From NCBI GenBank assembly GCA_031292525.1, contig JARLGY010000030.1:62001-126000 (forward strand): 64,000 bases of DNA, written 5' to 3'. Positions 35,601 through 45,616 of this stretch are shown in pieces. The notes beneath the pieces were generated by a model that saw only the letters and a program-made list of their open reading frames with translations, did not search any database and had not been told where the DNA came from. Source of the DNA: Flavipsychrobacter sp. Lineage in GTDB: Bacteria; Bacteroidota; Bacteroidia; Chitinophagales; Chitinophagaceae. Every line of letters begins with the position of its first letter. Positions within the stretch are counted from its first letter, which is position 1. The translations under genes were made by a program, and so were the position numbers.

Positions 35601-38600
35601 TGCCTGTTGAGGCCAGGTTGATAGAAGTATTATCATTGGTCCATGTATAATCAGTTCCACTTACCGGTGCTGTAGCCACAATAGCAGTTGTTGCTGTAGC
35701 ATTACATGCTGTTTGGGCTGCCGGGCTTAAGCTTATAGTGGGTGTTGGGTTAACTGTTATTGTATCGGTTTGTATTGCGCCTACACAGGTATTTGCAGAA
35801 GGGGTAACCGTAATAATTGATTTAATAGGAACTGCGCTGGTATTAACAGCGGTGAAAGCTGGCACATTGCCTGCACCAACAGCTACTAATGAAGTGCTGA
35901 TGTTATCGTTTAACCATGTATATGTGGTACCTGCTACTGCACTTGTAAAAGTTATGCCTGTAGTACCCGCATTATTACAAACTGTCTGGCTAACCAGGCT
36001 TGCTATAACAGTGGGGGTTGGGTTTACTATTATAGTTGCAATTTGTGGTGCACCGGCACAGCTATTAGCTGTAGGTGTTACTGTTATATTAGCGGTTGCA
36101 GGAGCGCTTGTTGTATTTGTTGCAGTAAAACTGCTTATTGTATTTGTACCATCAGCAGCAAGGTTGATAGATGTGTTATCGTTGGTCCATGCATAATCGG
36201 TTCCGCTTACCGTTCCAGTCTCTGTAATATCTGCGGTTGCAGTACCATCGCACACTGTTTGGCTTGTAAGGTTAAGGCTTACTGTTGGGGTAGGATTAAC
36301 AGTTATTGTAGCTGTTTGCGGCAGCCCTACACATCCGTTGGCTGTAGCCGTAACAGTAATGGTTGATGTTACAGGAGCTGTTGTATTATTAGTTGCTGTG
36401 AAAGAAGCTATATTATCATCGGTGCCGCTGGCAGCTACCCCTGTAGTAGTGTTATCGCTTGTCCATGTATATGTAGTACCACCCACTCCGCTGGTAAATG
36501 TTATAGCACTTGAAGCAGCACTATTACAAACTGGCTGGCTGGCAGGAGTTGGCGTTGCCACAGGCGTTGGATTTACTGATATAGTGGCAGTCTGTGATGT
36601 GCCGGCGCAGCTATTGGCTATGGGTGTTACTGTTATATTAGCAGTTACAAGGGCAGTAGTGGTGTTAGTAGCTATAAAGCTGCTTATTGCATTTGTACCA
36701 GAAGCGGCAAGGTTAATGGATGTGTTATCATTGGTCCATGTGTAACTAGTTCCGCTTACTGTTCCGGTCTCTGTAATGGCTGTAGTTGCAGTCCCATCGC
36801 ACAGTGTTTGGCTTAGAAGGCTAAGGCTTACAGTTGGGGTAGGCTCAACAGTTATTGTGGCCATCTGTGGTATCCCCACACATGTACTGGCAGTAGGTGT
36901 AACGGTGATGTTTGCGGTAACAGGTGTTAAGCCATTATTTACAGCTGTAAACGAAGGTACAACACCAACACCGGATACAGAAAGACCTGTTGAAGTATTG
37001 TCATTAGCCCATGCATAGGTAGTACCTGCAACACTGCTTGTGAAGGCTATAGAACTTGAATTGGCAGAATTGCAGACGCTTTGCACCGCAGGAGTAATTG
37101 TTACTACAGGTGTTGGATTAATTATTATTCCGGTAGTTTGCGATGTTCCGATACATCCATTGAATACAGGGGTAACAGTTATTGTAGCAGTTATCTGGCT
37201 TGTGTCTGTATTTATTGCAGTAAAGGGAGATATGCTATTCGTAACACTACCGGTTGCACCCAGCCCTATAGCAGGCGTATTATTGCTCCATGTATAGGTA
37301 GTACCCGTAACTGTACTTGTAAGGTCTATTGCCGCAGTAGCAGTATTATTACATACTGTTTGTGTAGCAGTAATAGTAGATAATGCTGGTATTGGATTTA
37401 CCACAATAGTGGCAATTTGTGGTGCACTTATGCAGGTATTGGCAATAGCCGATACCACAACACTGGCAGATATTGAGGCGTTAGTAGTATTAATAGCTAT
37501 AAAAGATGGTACTGAATCTGTACCGGAAGAAGCAAGGCCTATTGAAGGGGTATTGGTACTCCAGGCAAACGTAGCACCAGGCGTACTGCTGGCGAAAGTG
37601 ATACTAGTGGTACTGGTATTATTACAAACCGACTGACTGGGAGGTATGCTTGTTACAGTTGGAGTAGGGTTTGCAAATATGTTGAAGGTAGTCGATGGAC
37701 CAGCGCACCCGCTAGCCATAGGAGTAACAGTTATTAAAGCTGCAACAGGTGTTGTGCTGGTATTTACAGCAGTAAATGACGGGAGATCCCCGGTGCCACT
37801 GGCAGCAAGCCCTATTGAAGTAGTATTATTTGTCCAGCTATAAGTGGTGCCAGATATCAGGCTACCACTAAACGGAACAACATTTGAAGCAAACGTGTTG
37901 CACACAGCCTGGTCTGATATTGCTGATACATTAGGTAATGGGTTAACTGTCAGCATGGCTGCAGTACTTGTTGTACCCGGAGTACAGGTGCCATTTATAA
38001 CACATTCATATAAGTAGCCGTTCTCTGCTATAGTAGCTGCTGTGAGATTTAATGTTGATGCAGTAACATTACTGTAGATGCCTGTATTACTTAAATTGCT
38101 GTAGTTAGCACCACCATCAGTACTCACCATCCATTGGTAAGTCAAACCTGCACCTGTTGCAGTAACTGAGAAGCTAGTATTGCCACCAGAACAAATAATA
38201 TTATCAGATGGGCTGAGTGTAACGGCTGGAGATGAATAAATGGTCAATGTTGCCGGCGTACTTGTTACAGCTGGTGTACAAGTACCGCTTACAACACATT
38301 CATACAAATTGCCATTCACTGTAGTAGTTGCTGCAGTAAGATTTAATGTTGACGTGGTAACGTTACTATAGATCCCTGAGTTGCTCAGATTATTATAAAT
38401 AGTACCACCGTCTGTGCTTACTTTCCATTGATAGGTCAGACCGGTCCCTGTTGCTGCAACACTAAAGCTGGTATTATTACCTGAACAAATAGTATTGCCT
38501 AATGGGCTAAGCGTAATAGCTGGCAATGAATTAATGGTGAGGGTAGCAGGCGCGCTTGTTACCGGTGGTGTACAAGTACCACTTACCACACATTCATACA

Positions 38601-39639
38601 TATAGCCATTCTCTGTTGTAGTAGCTGCTGTGATATTTAATGTTGATGCAGTAACATTACTGTAGACACCTGTATTGCTTAGATTATTATAAGTGCTGCC
38701 ACCATCTGTACTTACCTTCCATTGATAAGTCAATCCAACGCCTGTTGCAGTAACACCAAAACTGGTATTACTACCAGAGCAAATAGTACTGTTGCCCGAC
38801 GTTCCTGTCACTGCAGGAGGCGCATCCACTGTTACATTTACCACCATGTTTGCTGCTGATGCGCCATCTACTACCCGCACAGTAAAAGCATCGCTGCCGC
38901 TGTATCCACTTGTAGGTGTATAAGTAATACTGCCTCCAGGAGTGATGTTGGCACTACCTGAACTTGCAGTTGCAGATGTAAAATTTAAAGTTCCATGGCT
39001 GGGAGCCCCGCCTGGAGCTTGACTCCATGTTTCAGTCTGGCTGGCATCTACATCGCTTACATGCAATAATGAAACTATGCTGGTAGCACTTGCATTCTTA
39101 CATACAGTTAACGCTTGCGGACTGCTGCTCACAAAAGTAGGAACAGTGTTAGTAAAACTGGTACTGGTAACTGTTATAGTAACTGTGTATGAATTACCCG
39201 CTGAATAGTTTGCACTCATTAGGATTGCAAAGGTTCCTGCACTAAAAGGATAAGAAAAGCCTCCCGGCGTAACATCCATGCTGGCACTCGCGTTTCCGCT
39301 GATAGCATCTGAATAATAGCCATCCATACTCCAGGATCCATCAAAGCCTGATGCTCCTGTTACACTGTAGCTAACATCACTGACTTGCAGACCTGAACCA
39401 ACGGTAAACTGGAACCAGTCTTGCTGATCACCTGGGGTGCTAAGTGAACCAGAAACGGTGTAAGTACCTGCCGATGAAATAGTGCCAACCGAACCTCCGG
39501 GATATGTGCCCGAAAGGTCTGTGCCTTCTGAGTACAATGATGTCTGTGCCTTGCTGCTGACTGCACCAAATAAGAGCACAATACATAACGTTAAATTACG
39601 CAACGTCGTAAACGACCTTCTAGGGTATTTGTTTTTCAT
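32650..39639 (-). CDS. Giant T9SS-secreted surface protein with PKD-like repeats (2329 aa)
   Basis: A signal peptide at about 1-32 (LCIVLLFGAVSSKA) precedes a pre-peptidase-C-like domain (about 40-155) and a cadherin-like segment (about 165-265). Three Ig-like repeats of about 93 residues follow (TYQWKVSTDGG motif). Then come about 15 PKD-like repeats of 88-92 residues, each with a VCNN-type cysteine and a second cysteine near ANGCxG that could form a disulfide. Four shorter Ig-like modules follow, and finally a type A T9SS sorting domain (KLYPNPATN to VEKLVKTGW). It should be secreted by the T9SS and anchored outside the cell, probably for adhesion. The C-terminal third aligns module by module with the 40032-45515 paralogue, while the N-terminal heads differ. 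Confidence 0.88.
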   Translation of the reverse strand: MKNKYPRRSFTTLRNLTLCIVLLFGAVSSKAQTSLYSEGTDLSGTYPGGSVGTISSAGTYTVSGSLSTPGDQQDWFQFTVGSGLQVSDVSYSVTGASGFDGSWSMDGYYSDAISGNASASMDVTPGGFSYPFSAGTFAILMSANYSAGNSYTVTITVTSTSFTNTVPTFVSSSPQALTVCKNASATSIVSLLHVSDVDASQTETWSQAPGGAPSHGTLNFTSATASSGSANITPGGSITYTPTSGYSGSDAFTVRVVDGASAANMVVNVTVDAPPAVTGTSGNSTICSGSNTSFGVTATGVGLTYQWKVSTDGGSTYNNLSNTGVYSNVTASTLNITAATTTENGYMYECVVSGTCTPPVTSAPATLTINSLPAITLSPLGNTICSGNNTSFSVAATGTGLTYQWKVSTDGGTIYNNLSNSGIYSNVTTSTLNLTAATTTVNGNLYECVVSGTCTPAVTSTPATLTIYSSPAVTLSPSDNIICSGGNTSFSVTATGAGLTYQWMVSTDGGANYSNLSNTGIYSNVTASTLNLTAATIAENGYLYECVINGTCTPGTTSTAAMLTVNPLPNVSAISDQAVCNTFASNVVPFSGSLISGTTYSWTNNTTSIGLAASGTGDLPSFTAVNTSTTPVAALITVTPMASGCAGPSTTFNIFANPTPTVTSIPPSQSVCNNTSTTSITFASSTPGATFAWSTNTPSIGLASSGTDSVPSFIAINTTNASISASVVVSAIANTCISAPQIATIVVNPIPALSTITATQTVCNNTATAAIDLTSTVTGTTYTWSNNTPAIGLGATGSVTNSISPFTAINTDTSQITATITVTPVFNGCIGTSQTTGIIINPTPVVTITPAVQSVCNSANSSSIAFTSSVAGTTYAWANDNTSTGLSVSGVGVVPSFTAVNNGLTPVTANITVTPTASTCVGIPQMATITVEPTPTVSLSLLSQTLCDGTATTAITETGTVSGTSYTWTNDNTSINLAASGTNAISSFIATNTTTALVTANITVTPIANSCAGTSQTATISVNPTPVATPTPASQPVCNSAASSAITFTSGVGGTTYTWTSDNTTTGVAASGTDDNIASFTATNNTTAPVTSTITVTATANGCVGLPQTATITVNPTPTVSLNLTSQTVCDGTATADITETGTVSGTDYAWTNDNTSINLAADGTNTISSFTATNTTSAPATANITVTPTANSCAGAPQIATIIVNPTPTVIASLVSQTVCNNAGTTGITFTSAVAGTTYTWLNDNISTSLVAVGAGNVPAFTAVNTSAVPIKSIITVTPSANTCVGAIQTDTITVNPTPTISLSPAAQTACNATATTAIVATAPVSGTDYTWTNDNTSINLASTGSGDIASFTAANLNTAVATANIVVTPTANGCVGAPQTAIITVSANPVVIVSTAAQSICTNDTSNTLFFSSAVAGATYTWTNDNTSIGLGASGSDDSIASFTATDTSAITPAIANISIIATANGCIGTTQTATIAVNPIPTITVSPSIQTRCNNATTAQIKFRGTVSNTTYAWTNNTAGIGIGASGTGNISSFTALNAGIIPDTAIITVMPTANGCSGLPLYDTLIIKPSPSAIASAPQTVCNGASTRAITFTGSPLAGTSYRWINSDSSIGLAGSGTGRIPLFDAVDTSISVAIVAVITVTPVARGCFGEPKTTTITINPTPDVIPSMVNQPVCNNTLTSPLYFTSDAPGTNFNWTNSNAAVGLSSGSGNGSIAPFMAVNSGTTPMLDTITVTPVAFGCVGAQSMSVITINPTPVAVVSPASQSVCDNTPVNITFGSAVTGTSFNWANSNTSVGLGATGTNDISFTAVNSGITPTQTTISVVPVANGCTGTQETTTITVNPTPAVVATPATQAVCTGTGTAQVNLAGAVSGTIYIWTNNNIATGLGGNGTGNIPSFISANPNPFPISSTVMVTPIANGCTGAPQPITFTVNPYPAAIASASANTSSCVNDSVILSSNTGTNYSYQWLFNGASISNASGSTYGAHTSGAYAVKITALGCASTSNAVTVSVHAVPPAPIYNAGGSLAFCPGDSVTLGTVISSNPTYTYQWQSNGNDIPGATGASYTTYGAGNYDVRVISGACTNTSATLAVTANPAPSISGPISAANSAVCPGGSDLLHLDSFTYNLYQWYRNNVAIPGATTSNYTAVIAGSYTVGVTNSAGCTAFTSVETITTGVVPVPVITQSATQLCTQSQGTYQWFLNGTALNGQTGSCITPGTQAGCYTVAVTNSSQCTGVSVPFCYSSGVANVTPTEIKLYPNPATNVVNISSPEIVNVTINSLDGKQLMYVEHATAIDISKLANTIYMLKVYDKNNTLIKVEKLVKTGW

Positions 39640-40031
39640 AGATATGGATATTATAGCATTGATAAGGGATTACAATAAAAAGCAACTTATTACATAGAGA
39701 GAGAATTAGAGTTTATGCGTTAATAGAAAAGTTGTTTATCTTTTTATTGAATTTAAAATCAGGTACCTTCCAAAAAGCACCACAAAATATATGTAAATAT
39801 TAGCGTTTATTCCAAATACTACAAATGTATTAACATTCTGAATCGTAATTTTTGATATCTAATGCGTAAATCAATGGCATATAATGTTTCATACAATAGG
39901 ATGCTTTCTTATTATATTTATTTTTTACGTATTTTTCACCATTTTCATAATCTCTACAACTCGGTATAAATGCAAACAGGCACTCTTGCGAGCGCCTGTT
40001 TGCATTACTTTTTAACCTGTTTTCTTATCTA
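39640..40031. other. Region between the giant paralogues
   Basis: About 390 AT-rich bases with no gene. It carries the upstream region of the 2329-aa gene and, at 39969-40006, the hairpin that follows the 1827-aa gene. Confidence 0.5.
39969..40006 (-). terminator. Hairpin after the smaller giant-adhesin gene
   Basis: AATGCAAACAGGCACTC (39969-39985) pairs with GAGCGCCTGTTTGCATT (39990-40006) with a single mismatch. It lies 25 nt after the stop of the 40032-45515 gene (minus strand). Its outer stem AATGCAAA and inner ACTC match the hairpin at 32591-32631, suggesting common descent. Confidence 0.7.
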
Positions 40032-43000
40032 TTACCAGCCTGTCTTCACCAATTTTTCCACCTTGATAAGTGTGTTATTCTTGCCATACATCTTGATCAA
40101 ATAGATAGTATTGGCTAGTTTGCTAATATCTATTGTGGTTGCATGCTCAACATATATCAGTTGCTTCCCGTCAAGACTATTGATGGTTACATTTACACTT
40201 TCTGGTGCGCTGATATTCACAATGTTTGTTGCAGGATTAGGGTACAATTTAACCGCTGCAGGAGTTACATTATTTACCGCTGTGCTATAGCAGAACGGCT
40301 TGCTTTCACCCACACATTGCGATGCATTGGTAACAACTACAGTATAGCAACCAGCCTGTGTACCTGGAGTTATACATGATCCTGTTTGTCCCGTAATAGC
40401 TGTGCCATTAAGATACCACTGATATGTGCCATGTAATTGTGTACATAACTGATTGTCAGCCTGAACGATAACGGGCGCCGGTATAGTACCCATGGTAATA
40501 GTTTCAACGCCGGTAAACGCAGTACAGCCCAAACTGGTTGTAAGACCTACTGTATAGCTACCCGCACTGGTAGCATTATAATTACTTGTGGTGGCGCCAT
40601 GTATAATTACATTGTTACGATACCACTGATAAGCATATGATGATGTATCAAAATGAAGCAGGTCGCTACCTCCCGGACATACAGCACTATTAGCAGCCGA
40701 TATGGAACCAGATATTGGCGGGGCCGGATTTGCTGTTACCGTAAGTACCGCCGATGTATTGGCACATGCCCCGCTTATTACCCTGACATCATAGTTCCCT
40801 ACCCCTTGGGTGGTATAACTTACATTGGTGGCACCTGGAATATCGTTACCGTTACTCTGCCATTGGTAAGTATAAGATGGATTGTAAGCTGTTACTGTGC
40901 CTAAGATCACGCTGTCGCCAGGGCAAAGTGCCAGACTACCGCCTATGTTGTAGATAGGTGCTGGTGGTATTGCCTTAATGATCACAGGCACCCCATTGGA
41001 GGTGCTGACACAACCTCTTGAGTTTATCTTCACCGAATAAGTACCTGTGTGGTGCGCATAGTATATTGCATTAATAGCATTGGGTATTACTGCATTGTTA
41101 AATAACCACTGGTAGCTAAATGTGGTACCAGTGTTTGAGTTTAGTATCACACTATCGTTAGAGCAACTGGTAGTATTGGCCGATGCGCTGGTCACTGCGA
41201 TCGGGTATGGATTCACTGTTATCGTTACAGGCTGCGATTGGCCGGCACATCCATTGGCTACGGGTGTTACTGTAACCGTTGCCACATTCTGGAACTGTGT
41301 AGTGTTTGTTGTTGTGAACGATGGGATGGAGACCGATCCATTAAGACCCAGCCCTGTAGAGGTATTATTGTTGGCCCAGAAATAACTGGTACCGCTCACT
41401 GTGCCGCTAAAGGTAACAGGTGTGGTAGAGGCTCCTGTACAGCCACTCTGTGTAGCTGGGGTGGCTACCACGGTAGGGGTAGGGTTTACTATTATAGTGG
41501 CGTACTGTGATCCACCTGCACAGCCATTGGCAACAGGGATTACACTTATTGACGCAGCAATAGGAACAATACCTGTATTCTTTGCTGTAAAGCTTATATT
41601 GTTTGTGCCGCTTGCGCCAAGGCCTGCAGAGGTGTTATTATTGGTCCAGTTGTAAGTAGTACCTGCTACCGGGCTGGTAAAAGTTATGTTGGCCGGGGCG
41701 TTGTTACACACAGACTGGTTGAGTGGTGTAGCTACAACTGTTGGTATGGGGTTTACTGTTATTGTGGTAATGGCTTTGGCACCCACACAGCCAAAGGCTA
41801 CCGGAGTTACAGTTATGGTATCCTGTATTGGAGTAGTCCCGGTGTTAATGGTTATAAATGATGGTATGGTAGTGCCTGTACCGGTGGTGGCACTCAGCCC
41901 TATGTTAGCATTACTGTTGGTCCAGTTGAATATAGTGCCGGTTGTTGTACTACCAAAGAATAGCTGTGTAGTATTTGCAGTGGCACATACCGGCTGGCTG
42001 GGTTGCGATATCCCTACATTGGGTGTAGGGTTCACAGTGATGCTGGTAGTTTGTGGTGTACCTGGGCAACTGTTGGCTACCGGTGTTACTGTAATGGTAG
42101 CTATTGCTGCCACTGTTGCAGTAGTATTAATGGCATTGAATGTACCAATGTTGCCTGAGTTGCTGGCGGCGAGGCCAATGGCAGTATTATTATTGGTCCA
42201 GTTATAAGAGGTATTAGCTACAGGTGATCCACTGAAAGTGACCGGGCTTGTAGTGGTGCCATTACATACTGTTTGTGGTAAAGAAACAGTAACTGCAGGT
42301 GTGGGGTTCATCACCACGGTATCGAACCTGCCTATACCTGGGCAGCCATTGGCGGTTGGCACTACAGTGATGATGGCCGTAACAGGTGTAGTACCTGCAT
42401 TAAGTGCAGTAACACTGCCAATGCTGCTGTTTGCACCACTTGCTGCCAAACCGGTACCTGAGGTATTGTTTGTCCATGCATAGGTAGCGCCACTTACATT
42501 GCTGGTAAAATTGATGACTGAAGTGGCTGTATTATTACACTTTACCTGGCTGGAAGGTAATGCGGTTACAGTTGGTATGGGGTTTATCGTAATGGTAGCT
42601 GTTTGAGCAACACCAGCACACCCATTTGCTGTAGGTATCACCGTTATAGTTGAAGTCACCGGCACGTTGGTTATGTTTACACCAGTGAAGACAGGGACCG
42701 TATTAGTGATACCCGGCGAGGTAATGCCTGTGGACGTATTAGTACTGCTCCATGCATATGTGCTGCCTGTTACCGTGCTGGTAAATGTTACCACACCGGT
42801 AGGGTTACCACTACATACTGGTTGGCTGGCCGGAGTTGCCGTGGCAACTGGGGTAGGCTTTATAGTTATTGTAGTTGTTGTTGGCGCACCAGTACAACCA
42901 TTGGCCGTAGGTGTTACAGATATGTTGGCAACTACAGCGGTGCTTGTAGCATTAAGACCAGTGAAAGCATTAATGTTCCCCGTGCCTGAACCAGATGTGC

Positions 43001-45515
43001 CTATTGCTGGCACACTATTCGTCCATGCGTAAGTGGTAGTAGCACCAGTTACATTGCTGCTGAAGTTGAGCGCAGTTACCTGGGTATTATTACATACTGA
43101 CTGACCAGGAGCTGATATGTTGGCCACTGGGGTTGGATTGACCGTAATGGTAGCTATTTGAGCAATACCCGTGCAACCGTTTGCTACAGGTGTTATCGTA
43201 ACATTTGAGACTACAGAAGAATTGCCCGTATTAATGGCAGTGAAAGGTGCAACGCTACTTGTAGAGTTCCCGGCCATCAATCCTGTAGAAGTATTATCGT
43301 TCGTCCATGTATAGTTTGTATTGGCAACCGAACTGCTGAAAACTATAGTTCCGCTATTTAAGCCGTTGCACACTGGTTGGCTGGCTGGCGTTGCGGTTAC
43401 TATAGGCGTAGGGCTTACCGTAATTGTTGGGGTTTGTGTAGGCCCTACACAACCATTTGCTGTTGGTGTAACAGTTATTGTAGCCGTTACCGCAGTGGTA
43501 CCGGTATTTACGGCAGTAAAACTACCAATGTTTGTTGTGCCGGTCGCTGCAAGGTTAATGCTTGTGGTGGTGTTGGTCCATGCATAAGAGGTACCTGTAA
43601 CCAGGCTGCTAAAATTTATAGCGCCTGTAGGTGCTCCATTGCAAATGGTCTGTGCAGCTGTGTTTACCGAAACTGTTGGCGTCGGGTTTACTATTATCGT
43701 ATCAGTTTTAGCTGCACCGGCACAGCCAGTGGCCGTAGGTGTCACAGTAATTATAGCCGTGATTGGTGCAGTGCCTGTATTTACTGCTGAGAACGTTGGT
43801 ACATTTCCGGTATTGCTGGCTGCAAGTCCTATTGCCGGCGTATTATTTACCCAGCTGTACGATGTAGTAGCTGCTACTGAAGTACCAAATACAATAGCTG
43901 TTGAGGCAGCACCGTTACATACCTGCTGGCGACTGGGCGTAGAGGTAACTACAGGTGATGGATTGATGAATATCGTAGCCTGTTGTGCTGTACCCGTACA
44001 ACCATTTATTACCGGTGTTACGGTTATTGTATCTAATATTTGGGTAGTACCCGCATTTACCGCTGTAAATGGGCCAATATTACCAGCCCCTGAACCGGTG
44101 ATACCAATGGTAGGAGTATTGTTTGTCCAGTTATAAGTAGCAGTACCAACATTGCCGCTAAAGCCAACCACTGTATTTATATTGCCATTGCATATTGTCT
44201 GCGACGATGGTGTTGCTGTAACAGTTGGTGTTGGGTTAACAACTAGGACCGATGTTTGTGATGCCCCCGCACATACCCCCAGGTAAGGAGTAACGGTTAC
44301 TGTTGCAGTAATTGGTGCATTGGTGCTGTTAGTTGCAGTAAATGATGGAATATTAGTTATACCTGTTGCAGATAACCCTGTGCTGGTGTTGTCACTTGTC
44401 CATATATATGTAGCGCTTGCAGAGGGTGTAAAGTTTATGGCTGTGGTAGGTGCATTGTTACAAATATTCTGGTTGGCAATAGAAACAGACACTGTAGGTG
44501 CCGGTGCTAAAGTAACCGTTGACGATATAGCTGCAGTTGAATAATTGTATGCATAGTCCTGCATGATCACTGCGTATTTATACGATCCATTCCCAGGATT
44601 ATCTGTGTAAGTACCTGCCGTTGCTCCTGTAGTTGTGCTGATGATTGTCCATTTGCCGGTACCGTCATTTACGCTATCTGGCCCCGCAGATCCTCCGGTT
44701 GTTGAATACTGGCCCTGGTTATGTAATGAAGGTGCATTGGCGGTTAATACAGACGTACGTAATATAAAAGTATTACGCACACCGGTATAGCCTGCATTGG
44801 TTATATCATCCACACCTGGTGTCCACGCTAAGTTAACACTGGTACACGCAGATGTTGCAGTAAATAATGTTGCTGCACTGGGAGCAATGATATCATCAGT
44901 TGCACTACTTGACGTGTATAGAACTATATCATCAACAAAAATAGAATCGATAAACGCACCATTCCTGTTAAAACATGGGAACATATTAAAGGTGGATGCA
45001 ACTGCTACACCATAGTGTACTTGTGTCCATGTTGAGCCATTAAGTGCGGTAGCGGTTCCAGAACTAAGACTACTTAACCCATTTGAGCTACCAGATGCCA
45101 GCGGCGGCGTAGCAGTTGTAGTTCTGAAGCTTATAAATCCGCCCACAGCACTGGCGTCCCCAGTAGTTAATTTTTCCCAACATGTGGCATGTACATAACT
45201 GGCACTGCTGCCACTTGGTAAGTAAGCGCTATTAGTAAAACACCATTTCGGAGTACTGGCTGTTTTGAAATACATCTTATTCCCATAAACACCTGTTCTT
45301 ATATTGTTTGTATTGAAATAAGACAATGAATCCAACTCACTGGCATCCTGTGTTCCAAAGCCCCCTAAAGTGCCGTCTTCAAAACCAAGTGTACTAATAG
45401 TAGCGCTTTGTGCCCTTGCATTATATCCACACATTACACTTGCAGCTAGCATCAGCAATGCCGCACATTTAATTTTTAATCCACAAATAGAAGATAGATG
45501 TAATTTTGATCTCAT
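40032..45515 (-). CDS. Giant T9SS-secreted surface protein with PKD-like repeats (1827 aa), paralogue
   Basis: A signal peptide at about 1-36 (ALLMLAASVMCGYNARA) is followed by an N-terminal jelly-roll or galactose-binding-like region (about 40-210). A fibronectin type III-like domain follows at about 212-340, with SVNLAWTPGVDDITNAGY. Then come about 12 PKD-like repeats of 88-92 residues with two conserved cysteines each. The ending is the same as in its neighbour: four short Ig-like modules and a type A sorting domain (KLYPNPATNIVNIS to VEKLVKTGW). The last four repeats match the last four in the 2329-aa protein in order, including one shortened copy. It differs in its head domain and repeat number, a sign of modular recombination. 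Probable surface adhesin. Confidence 0.88.
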   Translation of the reverse strand: MRSKLHLSSICGLKIKCAALLMLAASVMCGYNARAQSATISTLGFEDGTLGGFGTQDASELDSLSYFNTNNIRTGVYGNKMYFKTASTPKWCFTNSAYLPSGSSASYVHATCWEKLTTGDASAVGGFISFRTTTATPPLASGSSNGLSSLSSGTATALNGSTWTQVHYGVAVASTFNMFPCFNRNGAFIDSIFVDDIVLYTSSSATDDIIAPSAATLFTATSACTSVNLAWTPGVDDITNAGYTGVRNTFILRTSVLTANAPSLHNQGQYSTTGGSAGPDSVNDGTGKWTIISTTTGATAGTYTDNPGNGSYKYAVIMQDYAYNYSTAAISSTVTLAPAPTVSVSIANQNICNNAPTTAINFTPSASATYIWTSDNTSTGLSATGITNIPSFTATNSTNAPITATVTVTPYLGVCAGASQTSVLVVNPTPTVTATPSSQTICNGNINTVVGFSGNVGTATYNWTNNTPTIGITGSGAGNIGPFTAVNAGTTQILDTITVTPVINGCTGTAQQATIFINPSPVVTSTPSRQQVCNGAASTAIVFGTSVAATTSYSWVNNTPAIGLAASNTGNVPTFSAVNTGTAPITAIITVTPTATGCAGAAKTDTIIVNPTPTVSVNTAAQTICNGAPTGAINFSSLVTGTSYAWTNTTTSINLAATGTTNIGSFTAVNTGTTAVTATITVTPTANGCVGPTQTPTITVSPTPIVTATPASQPVCNGLNSGTIVFSSSVANTNYTWTNDNTSTGLMAGNSTSSVAPFTAINTGNSSVVSNVTITPVANGCTGIAQIATITVNPTPVANISAPGQSVCNNTQVTALNFSSNVTGATTTYAWTNSVPAIGTSGSGTGNINAFTGLNATSTAVVANISVTPTANGCTGAPTTTTITIKPTPVATATPASQPVCSGNPTGVVTFTSTVTGSTYAWSSTNTSTGITSPGITNTVPVFTGVNITNVPVTSTITVIPTANGCAGVAQTATITINPIPTVTALPSSQVKCNNTATSVINFTSNVSGATYAWTNNTSGTGLAASGANSSIGSVTALNAGTTPVTAIITVVPTANGCPGIGRFDTVVMNPTPAVTVSLPQTVCNGTTTSPVTFSGSPVANTSYNWTNNNTAIGLAASNSGNIGTFNAINTTATVAAIATITVTPVANSCPGTPQTTSITVNPTPNVGISQPSQPVCATANTTQLFFGSTTTGTIFNWTNSNANIGLSATTGTGTTIPSFITINTGTTPIQDTITVTPVAFGCVGAKAITTITVNPIPTVVATPLNQSVCNNAPANITFTSPVAGTTYNWTNNNTSAGLGASGTNNISFTAKNTGIVPIAASISVIPVANGCAGGSQYATIIVNPTPTVVATPATQSGCTGASTTPVTFSGTVSGTSYFWANNNTSTGLGLNGSVSIPSFTTTNTTQFQNVATVTVTPVANGCAGQSQPVTITVNPYPIAVTSASANTTSCSNDSVILNSNTGTTFSYQWLFNNAVIPNAINAIYYAHHTGTYSVKINSRGCVSTSNGVPVIIKAIPPAPIYNIGGSLALCPGDSVILGTVTAYNPSYTYQWQSNGNDIPGATNVSYTTQGVGNYDVRVISGACANTSAVLTVTANPAPPISGSISAANSAVCPGGSDLLHFDTSSYAYQWYRNNVIIHGATTSNYNATSAGSYTVGLTTSLGCTAFTGVETITMGTIPAPVIVQADNQLCTQLHGTYQWYLNGTAITGQTGSCITPGTQAGCYTVVVTNASQCVGESKPFCYSTAVNNVTPAAVKLYPNPATNIVNISAPESVNVTINSLDGKQLIYVEHATTIDISKLANTIYLIKMYGKNNTLIKVEKLVKTGW

Positions 45516-45596
45516 AAAATTTACATTTTAATAGTATTATTTATTATCTACACAAGTAAAGCACTGGTAATGAATACAATTTACACAAAAAACGGA

Positions 45597-45616
45597 TAGT
45601 GAGTGATTACTCACTA
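45597..45616. repeat. 8-bp inverted repeat upstream of giant adhesin gene
   Basis: TAGTGAGT (45597-45604) and ACTCACTA (45609-45616) flank a GATT loop. It lies 81 nt before the ATG of the minus-strand 1827-aa gene, in reach of its promoter. Confidence 0.5.

Noticed and set aside
33004-38000. Many long open frames antisense to the giant adhesin genes (for example plus-strand 34139-34615 and 36338-36745)
   Set aside because: They mirror the repeats of the real gene, show the same periodicity, and lack start context. They are shadows of a repeat-rich coding sequence.
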